From: Tubulinosema ratisbonensis
Lineage: Eukaryota > Microsporidia > Tubulinosematidae
Direction: 5' to 3'
DNA length: 13,996 bases
Assembly: GCA_004000155.1 (NCBI GenBank)
Contig: RCSS01000058.1
Coordinates: 1 to 13,996, forward strand
The notes beneath the pieces were generated by a model. It had not been told where the DNA came from. It did not search any database and worked only from the letters and a program-made list of their open reading frames with translations. The stretch's first letter is position 1, and each line of letters begins with the position of its first letter. The position numbers were made by a program, and so were the translations under genes. Positions 7,444 through 13,996 of this stretch are shown piece after piece.

Positions 7444-7752
7444 ATGAAAATTTTAAAAAATACACAACAGTTTCTTACCAAGCATGAAATGCATAAATTA
7501 CTAGCAGAAAATGAACACAAAGGAGAGGAAAATGAAGAAACAATAAAGTACTTGATGAAAGAGTATTGTAAAGACGAAAAAGACTCTCTAGGGATTAAAG
7601 AGAAATTATCTTCTTTGAATTTGTTCCCTTTTGAAATTTTTCAACTGATAAACTTTAGACCAAAAAATTTACTAACCCTCCAATTAATAATTGAAGAAAT
7701 GGAAGAAAGATTTATCAGAAGAAGATTTAAATTTTATTTTACAGTTATTTAA
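7444..7752 (+). CDS. RPC9: RNA polymerase III subunit Rpc9 (C17/CRCP), C-terminus frameshifted
   Basis: 102 aa as read. Rpc9 pairs with Rpc8 in the Pol III stalk and takes part in initiation at tRNA and 5S genes. The N-terminal QQFLTKHEMHKLLAE matches the family start (L-x-N-x-E-V-x-x-L-L). The HRDC-like part LNLFPFEIFQLINFRPKNLL...LIIEEMEERF matches the conserved 'L-x-x-x-E-x-x-Q-L-x-N-x-R-P ... E-E-x-E-E-R' core. After EER the nominal frame becomes basic and unlike the family (IRRRFKFYF). One base fewer in T3 at 7711-7713 gives LSEEDLNFILQLFK and a stop at 7754-7756, matching the family's L-[ST]-E-E ending and giving about 103 aa. The gene starts 14 bp after the Rrn7-like stop; an N lies at 7435. 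RPB4 is the alternative, but the N-terminal box favours Rpc9. Confidence 0.82.
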   Translation: MKILKNTQQFLTKHEMHKLLAENEHKGEENEETIKYLMKEYCKDEKDSLGIKEKLSSLNLFPFEIFQLINFRPKNLLTLQLIIEEMEERFIRRRFKFYFTVI

Positions 7753-7757
7753 ATAAA
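7752..7757 (+). terminator. poly(A) signal AATAAA at the Rpc9 3' end
   Basis: AATAAA overlaps the stop of the frame-corrected Rpc9 (7754-7756), as at four other genes here. It also touches the nominal stop at 7750-7752 by one base, so it does not by itself decide between the two readings. Confidence 0.5.
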
Positions 7758-7817
7758 CCTTGATTGTTTCAAAATTAACAAATCACTCAAACATTTCAAT
7801 TCAATTTTTTTTCTGTT

Positions 7818-8006
7818 ATGACTTTAATGCCCATAAATGATAAGGTGTGGGGAATAGGAGACTTAATCCAATGGCTAGGTTTATTAGTGATAGTTTGTTT
7901 AGTGTTAAGAATGTATTTTTTGATAATAGATTTTATCAAACTAAAAATGTTGAAAAAAGAATTAAAAAAGAGTGAAGAAAGGTTTCAAGGTGTTTTTATA
8001 AAATAA
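7818..8006 (+). CDS. small single-pass membrane protein, unknown
   Basis: 62 aa. One clear membrane segment at about residues 17-41 (IQWLGLLVIVCLVLRMYFLIIDFI), or a shorter span ended by the Arg. An N-terminal acidic/polar segment precedes it, and a Lys-rich amphipathic tail (KLKMLKKELKKSEERFQ) follows. The positive tail suggests it faces the cytosol. Size and layout recall small ER or mitochondrial-relic accessory subunits, but I recognise no family. A second in-frame ATG at 7827 would give a slightly shorter form. It is the last gene of the compact cluster, and AATAAA overlaps its stop, which supports it as real. Confidence 0.6.
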   Translation: MTLMPINDKVWGIGDLIQWLGLLVIVCLVLRMYFLIIDFIKLKMLKKELKKSEERFQGVFIK

Positions 8007-8007
8007 A
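8002..8007 (+). terminator. poly(A) signal AATAAA overlapping the small membrane gene stop
   Basis: The TAA stop at 8004-8006 is embedded in AATAAA, in the arrangement seen at other genes here. Confidence 0.5.
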
Positions 8008-8930
8008 AAATCGTTCGAATGTGGTTTATGGCTAATTAAAATAAAATTTAAAATTTATTTTAAAATAAACAGTAAATTAAATAATATTTAACAAGAATTT
8101 AATATTTTACAAGAACTGAATATTCAAATAATACTAGTAGCGCTTTTCAAATGAAACAGTCTATATACAGAAATTTCAGAATTTAGGACTAACTTCTGAA
8201 TACAGAATAAATTACCGTTAAAATCATGTTCTAAAGTTTTATCTTCTTCGTCTTTTGTTCAAAATAATAATCTAATTAATTATATTAAAATTTAATATAT
8301 TGGAAATTTGACCATAGCTTTAACTCATTATACGAATATTTTTATGATTTATACTAAAATTTCCATTCTATTCGAAATTTAAAACAGAAATAAGGTATGC
8401 AATACAATTAGTCAAAGCAAAAAACCAAAAAAATAACATCATGAAGGGTGACACAGTGTTTAAGTGCTTCTTTTAATACACGCGCTAAAATTTATTATTA
8501 TTGATTAAGAAACTTAAAGAAAAAAAAATATTAAAAAATAAATCTGCTATAGTCTAGCAAATATTTTATGTTCTTAACTACTACGGTAAGTATTTTTTAT
8601 TTAATTTTATAAGAGATATAAATAAAAAATAAAAGGACCCCATAAAACATTACAATTAGAAGAATCAGTTTAAATAAAGAAGATAAAAAACATTTAAATG
8701 TATTTTTTAAAATCATTTAGTGGTTAGGTTATATTCCAAAGGATATAACAAAATCACGTGAATGTTCAGCATAATTATAATATTATAAAAAAGAATAATT
8801 TATATATAGAAATTAAATTAGTTGATTTTTAAATAAAATTTGAAACAAAAATTATCTCAAGAAGTATTTATTTAAATTAAAAAGATATTAACTATTAAAT
8901 ATAGACACATTTCTTTTTCTAATTAAAATA

Positions 8931-8950
8931 ACTAATCTCTGAGGATTAGT
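8931..8950. repeat. perfect 7-bp hairpin
   Basis: ACTAATC (8931-8937) and GATTAGT (8944-8950) flank the loop TCTGAG. A weaker AGGA/TCCT pair follows at about 8963-8977. Two adjacent stems could indicate a small structured RNA, but nothing identifies one. Confidence 0.35.
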
Positions 8951-9254
8951 ACACTTGTATTTAGGAAAAATTGTCCTGTCACCTATTTTTTAGATATCAT
9001 TTAAAAATATTATATCCAAATTATTAAGAAATACTAAATTAATCCTACAGATTTAACTTCTTTTTTTTAAAAATTGCTTCTTAGGTTACAAAATCACAAT
9101 ATTTTTTATTTTTTAAACCCTATAAATAATCAAATTGAAGAAAATTTTAAATATTAAGTTACGATAAAATAAGATAGAAAAAAAAGGCAGATTTTTAAGA
9201 TATGTTTATTTTTTAAATTAAACTCTTTTAGAAAAATAATACTAAACGGGCTAT

Positions 9255-9260
9255 TTTATT
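9255..9260 (-). terminator. poly(A) signal AATAAA after the membrane-protein gene
   Basis: The plus strand reads TTTATT here, so AATAAA lies 6 nt past the TAG stop at 9269-9267. Its position fits the shifted frame as the true 3' end of the gene. Confidence 0.45.
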
Positions 9261-9266
9261 TAATAC

Positions 9267-10116
9267 CTATAAAGTTTTTTCAGTTATTTCAGTTTCAAGA
9301 AAGAATAATTTAACTTTTTTTTGTTGTAAAGTTACAACAATAAATTCGTATAAAAACCCACAGTTAAATAAAAAAATACAATATAATTTGATACAATAAT
9401 TAAATAGAATATTCAGAAAAAATTTTCTATCTAAGCATATTCTCTTATAAAAAAGTAATGGAATTATAACTGATATGGCAATATAACACAAAGAAAAAAA
9501 AATAATAATCAAAGACATTAGGTTCTGCGCGTGTCACATATAAAATATATGTTATTAAAATCAAATAAAAAAAATTAAGAATGGTTAATTTTGATAAAAA
9601 TGAATGCAATAAGTATTTTTTTATATTTTTAGAATTTAACGAATTTGTTTGAACATATTGCAAAATAAAGTGACTTGTAATTATAAAATAAATAAATAAA
9701 ACGCTTGTAAAGATATAAAAAAGAAAAACTTGGTCCCGGTTCAATCTATCAAAATAAAGTAATATAATTTTTATTACGTAACTTATATTTATACAAATTA
9801 ATAAGATAAGGTAACCTACTTTCAAAATATTATCATAGAACATTAATAAAGAAAATAGTTTTCTAATTTTTTTACATTTTAAAAATAGTTTTGAAGAAAA
9901 GATAAAATTTAAAAGTTTTACAAATATGTATATTCTAAAAAAGAGCAAATCTTTTATGATGGGTGTTATTTGCAAAATTATAAATGAAATAAATATGCAG
10001 AATATTGATTCATTAATATATTCGAGTGTTTTTGCTATTTTATTTTGTTTATTATCGGTTTTGGTTTTGTTAAGTTTGTTTTCTTTACTTTGAACTTTCT
10101 TTTTTGTTTTCAACAT
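9267..10116 (-). CDS. multi-pass membrane protein split by a frameshift
   Basis: The first frame, 10116-9445, gives 223 aa. It has a Lys/Asn-rich hydrophilic N-terminus (1-30) and membrane spans at about 38-54, 57-78, 97-122, 129-152 and 172-192. It then falls into an unrelated short tail after the A9 run at 9494-9502 (T9 on the coding strand). In the neighbouring frame an open stretch with no usable start continues to 9267: another hydrophobic span (SLCYIAISVIIPLLFY), a basic loop and a final hydrophobic segment. With one T fewer the two join into about 282 aa, and AATAAA follows the second stop. The layout (an N-terminal span, paired hydrophobic helices, a basic C-terminal loop) faintly recalls TMEM33/Pom33 ER and nuclear-pore membrane proteins, but no motif proves it. 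It could be a base-calling error or a young pseudogene. Function unknown. Confidence 0.6.
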
Positions 10117-10756
10117 TTTGCAAGATTAAAAAAAATTTTTTTATTTAATTTTTTTTTTGTTTTTATAATATAACATTATGATAAAAAAAGCAAAAATTAG
10201 ATTTGGGTAAAAAGTATTTGATAGATAATTTTATATCATAAGATTTATTCAAATTTTAGGAAATAGGTTCCTTTATGATTAATTTGGTTTATTTGCATAA
10301 TTTCTTTTTTCTTATCTTAAAAAATAATTTTATATTTTAATCTTTTTTATAAATTTTGATATTAAAGGTCTGTCCTTAGTTAAAATAAATAAAAATCCTA
10401 TTATATCAAAAATAGGATTTAATATATAAAACTGTAATATAAAAACATGAATATATTTAATAAAAGAATTATTCTTGTTTAGACAAAGAGTGGTCATTAT
10501 ATTTATATTTATTCAGTTATAGAAGACGAAAAAGTATAAAGTCATATGTTTATAACAAAAATTAGAAAGAAAATACGTATATTATAAGAGAGGTACATCT
10601 AATTAAAACTTTAAAATGACAAAAATAAAATTATGTCAACTGTTCAAAACCACCGAGCAAAAAAATAAAAGCATAATAAAAATTTAGAAATTCAACTGAA
10701 AATTTTCATTTTTTTTATAAGTCATTTATGAACTTTTATGCTAATAAGTAAATTTT
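10117..10756. other. intergenic stretch, no gene found
   Basis: 640 bp between the membrane-protein start and the transposase relic. It is A/T-rich and closed in all frames. The only clear structure is the 10-bp hairpin at 10393-10420. The sequence before it (ATTAAAGGTCTGTCCTTAG, about 10362-10380) partly resembles ATTAAAGATAAGTCCTATA at about 11568-11586 on the far side of the relic, in direct orientation. I could not define terminal inverted repeats. Confidence 0.5.
10393..10420. repeat. perfect hairpin, 10-bp stem and 8-nt loop
   Basis: AAATCCTATT (10393-10402) pairs with AATAGGATTT (10411-10420) around ATATCAAA. It stands alone in non-coding DNA, upstream of the minus-strand membrane gene and before the transposase relic. 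Possible roles are a transcript structure or a remnant of an element end. Confidence 0.5.
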
Positions 10757-11415
10757 TTGGTATTTCTAAAAATATATTTGGATAATCATATAAAAGTGTT
10801 AAAAAAAATATTTCAAATATCACAAAAAGAAACAAAATCGCAAAAAAGTAGCGAATTTCCTTTCATTTTAACTAAATTTCTAGAAAAGGTAAACATGATT
10901 AAACTATATTATCTATATATGGTACTTATGTATTTTTTAAACGATATATAGCTAATGCCGGTGTTTATTACAACAAAAAATTCTCTTATTTATTTAATTT
11001 TTTTGTGCTGCGGACAGCTATTCCAAATTTGGTCTTTTTCTTTTGGATTTGGTTTATCTCACGATAGTAGAATTTTTAGAAATTATAATATAAGATCAAA
11101 TTGTAAGTATCTAGATTTCTTGGGTTGTATGTAGCAATAGATTCGGCTTTCAGATTTTTTGTTGAAGTAAAGACTCATTTATAGTTGATTCAAGCGATGT
11201 TGATGATAAGGTTTTTAGACAACGAGTATTAGTTGAAAATGTTTTTAGCAGTTTCAAAAAAAAATTTAAAAAATTTACATATGAAATTACCAACGATGAA
11301 ACCAATAACTATTTTACTTATTTATGGCGGCATGTTGTATTTTTAATTTAGTTTCTAATCTAATTATATTTAAAACATTATTGTAATGTTCTTTTTGACA
11401 TGTTTATTCGATGTC
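10757..11415 (+). pseudogene. decayed PIF/Harbinger-type (DDE_Tnp_4-like) transposase
   Basis: Family motifs occur in the right order and spacing but in three frames. At about 10757-10910 is an FP-x(n)-KF segment (SSEFPFILTKFLEKVN). At 10915-10990 is IYGTYVFFKRYIANAG-VYYNKKFSY, where the family has I-D-G-T-H...Y-x-N-R-K; the first catalytic Asp is now Tyr (TAT). At 11004-11035 is CAADSYSKFGLF, like 'VVDSNxKF'. At 11042-11095 is FGFGLSHDSRIFRNYNI, the 'G-x-G-S-x-H-D-x-R-[IV]-F' box. At 11131-11180 is VAIDSAFRFFVEVKTHL, like 'LLGDSAY...TP'. At 11166-11348 is VFRQRVLVENVFSSFKKKFKKF, the 'R-x-V-V-E-x-x-F-x-x-L-K' box with the catalytic Glu. At least four frame changes plus stops show it is dead. 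This is a relic of a cut-and-paste DNA transposon; its ends were not found. The HARBI1/PIF clade is favoured, with a bacterial IS5-like origin as the alternative. Confidence 0.65.
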
Positions 11416-11623
11416 GAAATACAAAACAGGTAAGTCGTTTATATGAAAAAATAAACGTCTAGAACATTATGAAAAAGTATTAATAGTAAAAAAAAATACA
11501 ATAAACACAATAGTTTACAACACTTTTATAAATAAAACCTTTAGAAAATCATTATTTGTTTAATTTATTAAAGATAAGTCCTATAATAAGACAATTATAT
11601 TATTTTTTATTATTTTAAAAATC

Positions 11624-12120
11624 CATAATTACATCCAATCTGTTGTTTAAACTGGCTACCTGTTTATTAAAATTTTCTATCTTAACATATTCCTTTATTC
11701 CTTCTTCATTCTATAATCTATTACGTGTGAGCTCTAAAATTTGATGCTTTACATTTAAAGAGAACTTTAGTTTTGTTTTTTTAATTAACTGTTCGCTAGA
11801 TTATATTTTATTAAGGCTAAAAGTGACTTCTTTATAGCTGCCATTAAGATACACTATTATAGTAGTAATTAAATCTAATATAATTTCATAAAACTATCTC
11901 TACACTTTATCTATTATTGAATGTAGTGTAGCAGGGTTATATTGTTTTATTTTGTTTTTATAATTTTAACACTTAAATATTTAGAAAATTTAGCTATTAA
12001 TATACAGGGTAAGAAACAATTTATAAATAAAAATGAAACTGTTGTTTTTATTTTAGGTTTAGATGTAAGAACACAAGATGCCTGATCGACATTTTATTAA
12101 GTAATAGGTCGTCCGAACAT
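11624..12120 (-). pseudogene. degenerate coding-like relic, family unknown
   Basis: Reading leftwards from 12120, one frame gives NVDQASCVLTSKPKIKTT followed by a hydrophobic span (VSFLFINCFLPCILIA) and runs to about 11945. After a one-base shift a second frame continues to 11624 with only four stops: KQYNPATLHSIIDKV, EIILDLITTIIVYLNGSYKEV, LKFSLNVKHQILELTRN and a coil-like KIENFNKQVASLNNRLDVIM. Such long runs with few stops are unusual for this DNA. The plus strand is also partly open at about 12007-12090 (VVFILGLDVRTQDA), so strand and identity are uncertain. It is probably another old mobile element or gene-family relic. Confidence 0.3.
12006..12100 (+). repeat. dispersed repeat, copy A
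   Basis: Pairs with copy B at 13571-13665 in direct orientation. Shared landmarks in order are CAG...GA, ATAAATAAAAATGA, TGTTT(TT)ATTTTA versus TGTTTATTTAC, GTAAG and AAGATGYCTGATYGACATT. By eye the last block of 31 nt matches at 24 positions, and two of the differences are C in A and T in B. Confidence 0.5.
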
Positions 12121-12607
12121 TATTTTAACAAAGCTATGTATAGTAATTTTAAATTAAACTTAATGCAAAACTTCAATAAAATATGTTTATTTACAATTTT
12201 TTGATTTTTTAGTTAAGTTATATTTTGAATTTATTTTTTGTATTGTTGACTTATTTAATTAAGCTTATAAATAAATATAGCTGTCTGAAAAATAATTTTT
12301 AGAATCTTGAATTGTTTCTTGATTTCATTTTGTTAACTTTAATTTTTTTGTGAAATATTTTTCAAACTCCAACAAGGTTTTTGTTAGAAATGACTTTAAT
12401 GAAATAGTTTGTTACTTCCAGTTGGATAAATCACCTAATGATCCGGTATCCAATTTTATCCACCAATAGTACCAAAAAGAGTACAGGAGTGTTTTCTTAT
12501 TGGTCGCTTAAAATGGGCAAAATGTATAAAAAGAAAACATTTTTAAACACAGAGACATAAATTTGAATAAAATAGTAAAATCAAACATTTATTTATACAA
12601 TACTTTT

Positions 12608-12621
12608 CGGGGAAGACCCCG
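12608..12621. repeat. G/C-only hairpin stem in A/T-rich DNA
   Basis: CGGGG (12608-12612) and CCCCG (12617-12621) flank the loop AAGA, followed by a C-rich tail CAAGTCCAACCCTTCCG. A five-pair all-G/C stem with a tetraloop is striking here. It could belong to a small structured RNA or to a mobile-element end. No RNA family is recognised. Confidence 0.45.
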
Positions 12622-13162
12622 CAAGTCCAACCCTTCCGATTATTTATTTTTTTAGAAAAATATTTTTGTTATAAGTTTATTAATTGTTTCTTGTAAAATT
12701 TTAAATTCTTTTATTTTAATACTTTCATAATATCTAAACTATGTCTAAAAAATCAATTAAATAAATATCTTTATCATTTAATATTGTGATTTTTCTATTT
12801 TATTTCAAGAACAATGTTTGAATATGTATATATGTTTCTTTTCTGTTTCTTTAATCAATAAAATTTTCTTTTACAAAGAAAAGAACATAATTTTGTGTTT
12901 ACTTCATTTAGCTTAATTTGTTGTTGTTTGTATCAGTAATTTTTTCTCATTTTTTTTTATATATTTTATCTTTAATTTTAAAAAGATTCTAATTAAAAAT
13001 TGCATTTTTTTGATAAAATTTCTAATTTTTCATATGAAAATTTAGAAAAAAATAATAATTTAATATGAGGGTTATATAAAATTTTAGGGAACAAATTTAT
13101 ATAAATTTTCTTATATTTTATATTATTCTAAAATAACAAAAAAAAATCAATTAAAGAATTTA

Positions 13163-13205
13163 TTTACCCCAAGAAAAAAACAGAAATGAAATAATAAAAG
13201 ATAAC
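13163..13205 (+). repeat. partial third copy of a dispersed repeat
   Basis: TTTACCCCAAGAAAA...CAGAAATGA...AAAAGATAA resembles 13554-13610, TTTACCCCAGAAAA...CAG-ATGA...AAATGATAA, about 390 bp further on. The C-run makes chance less likely, but the remainder is A-rich and alignment by eye is loose. TGGGGTAAA at 13969-13977 is the same 9-mer inverted. Confidence 0.35.
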
Positions 13206-13285
13206 AAATAACGAAAGATTGATAAGATATAAACTACTAATAAATAATTTAAAAAATAATATTTTACATAATAAATACTTAATAC

Positions 13286-13308
13286 ATCTCTAGATACATC
13301 TTAGAGAT
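13286..13308. repeat. perfect 7-bp hairpin
   Basis: ATCTCTA (13286-13292) pairs with TAGAGAT (13302-13308), with a 9-nt loop GATACATCT. It lies between two dispersed-repeat copies in non-coding DNA. Confidence 0.35.
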
Positions 13309-13570
13309 ACACAAATAAAACAGAAAATATTTTAGAGAATAGAAAAGTTATTTTATTCAAACAACAAAGCTATGTTGCTAATTAAATTAACAAAACTATT
13401 TTTAGATAAATCAAATAATATGAAGAAATAAAAGATGGCAAAAGAAAAGCATAATTTGATTAAAGAGCTAAAAACATATTTTTAGTATATTGGCTATGGG
13501 AAATATTAATCATATTATATTTTATTTTTATATATATAAAAAATTAATTAATTTTTACCCCAGAAAAGCC

Positions 13571-13665
13571 AGATGAGAAGAGAGATAAATAAAAATGATA
13601 ATAAAAATGTTTATTTACGTAATAGAGGAAGTAAGTGAATAAGATGTCTGATTGACATTATCCTC
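13571..13665 (+). repeat. dispersed repeat, copy B
   Basis: Second copy of the repeat at 12006-12100, about 1565 bp downstream in the same orientation. It runs into the less A/T-rich island at 13660-13765, which has no counterpart directly after copy A. See copy A for shared blocks. Confidence 0.5.
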
Positions 13666-13996
13666 TCGGTAGATGAAGTGTTGCTGGCCTCCTCAATATC
13701 TTAAATGGATACTTTTCCGTTTCCCACCACCTAATAAGAGTAGACCCTTTAAGTTACGGCTGAGTTTATTAAGAAAAAAAAAATTATAAATTTAATAAAT
13801 ATCAAATAAAAAATAATTAAAAATACATTTTATAAAATCATTTAATATAATATTTTTTTATTATTTTAAAAATATGGATTATTTAAATGAAATATATAAA
13901 AAAATTATAATATCATTTTTCTTAAACTGCGACTACTAACACAAAAAATTAACGAAACTAATATTCAATGGGGTAAACTTCCCTAATACAGTTGAA

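Larger units (their letters stand above)
8007..9266. other. 1.26-kb stretch with no intact gene
   Basis: Lies between the plus-strand cluster and the convergent membrane-protein gene. Short coding-like fragments occur, such as a minus-strand run at about 8490-8410 (LARVLKEALKHCVTLHDVIF) and a plus-strand run near 8350-8475, but stops cut each and they contradict one another in strand. A 7-bp perfect hairpin, ACTAATC/GATTAGT, lies at 8931-8950. No tRNA or CCC-led start is visible. Confidence 0.5.
11416..13996. other. gene-free accessory region with relics and repeats
   Basis: 2.6 kb with no intact gene. It contains a frame-broken coding-like stretch (11624-12120), copies of a dispersed repeat (12006-12100, 13571-13665, part at 13163-13205), a G/C-pairing hairpin (12608-12621), a second hairpin (13286-13308) and two less A/T-rich islands (about 12400-12640 and 13620-13765). 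Short open runs such as 12325-12470 on the plus strand match no family I know. No tRNA, rRNA or CRISPR structure is visible. Confidence 0.5.

Noticed and set aside
8347..8490. Coding-like fragments on both strands in the 8-kb gap
   Set aside because: Each is under about 45 codons, ends in stops, and the two strands conflict; no family motif could be followed into neighbouring frames.
9725..9745. GGTTCAATC resembling a tRNA B box
   Set aside because: No flanking T-stem pairing, D-arm or acceptor stem can be drawn, and it lies inside the membrane-protein coding region.
10757..10951. 64-codon frame as an independent small gene
   Set aside because: It has no ATG at its first codon (TTG) and is better explained as the N-terminal remnant of the Harbinger-type transposase.
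12415..12470. Minus-strand LDTGS resembling a retroelement aspartic protease active site
   Set aside because: The surrounding frame is short, Trp/Tyr-rich and stopped at once; there is no reverse transcriptase or integrase nearby, so the motif is likely chance.
12545..12560. ACAGAGA, the conserved U6 snRNA box
   Set aside because: The downstream sequence lacks the AGATTAGCATGG block and the U2/U6 stem region, so it is a chance 7-mer.
12127..13374. Shared 12-mer AACAAAGCTATG at 12127 and 13363
   Set aside because: Kept out as a separate repeat because its offset does not fit the dispersed-repeat alignment and 12-mer matches are expected by chance in DNA this biased.

Overview
The window looks like nuclear DNA of a microsporidian (an obligate intracellular fungal-lineage parasite) from one of the larger, gene-sparse genomes of that group. 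By eye it is extremely A+T-rich. Recognisable genes are short, intronless and eukaryotic: Nop2, a Myb-domain protein, a TPR/J-domain co-chaperone, ribosomal protein uS14 (RPS29), an Rrn7/TAF1B-like Pol I factor and the Pol III subunit Rpc9. Five genes have CCC or CC within 0-6 nt of the ATG, the short start-proximal signal described for microsporidia. Several stop codons are overlapped by AATAAA, another known microsporidian habit. I cannot name the species.

Layout. 1-105 (-): a possible truncated, frame-broken gene end. 273-1355 (-): Nop2. 1356-2213: A/T-rich divergent intergenic DNA with a 10-bp hairpin. 2214-2777 (+): R2R3-type Myb protein. 2778-3327: spacer with low-complexity DNA and a ~15-16-bp tandem repeat. 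3328-4716 (+): P58IPK/DNAJC3-like secretory-pathway protein whose HPD motif is lost. 4717-5835: about 1.1 kb with no gene found. 5836-8006 (+): a compact cluster of five genes with 14-65-bp gaps (RPS29, a small secreted acidic protein, Rrn7-like, Rpc9, a small membrane protein). 8007-9266: no gene found. 9267-10116 (-): a multi-pass membrane protein split by a frameshift. 10117-13996: accessory DNA with a decayed PIF/Harbinger-type (DDE_Tnp_4-like) transposase at about 10757-11415, other frame-riddled relics, dispersed repeats and two less A/T-rich islands.

Biology. Several genes serve production of the translation machinery: Nop2 (25S rRNA m5C and 60S assembly), Rrn7-like (Pol I initiation), Rpc9 (Pol III, 5S and tRNA) and RPS29 (40S). 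I treat this as chance neighbourhood rather than an operon. The most informative observations are the 1-nt frame break in Rpc9 that, once allowed for, recovers the conserved family C-terminus; the J domain with NPE in place of HPD; and the Harbinger-like relic whose motifs can be followed in order through three frames. At least two and perhaps three breaks lie in homopolymers, and isolated N calls occur, so base-calling error is a live explanation for the breaks in otherwise intact genes. The transposase relic has too many lesions for that. I found no convincing new defence or biosynthetic system.
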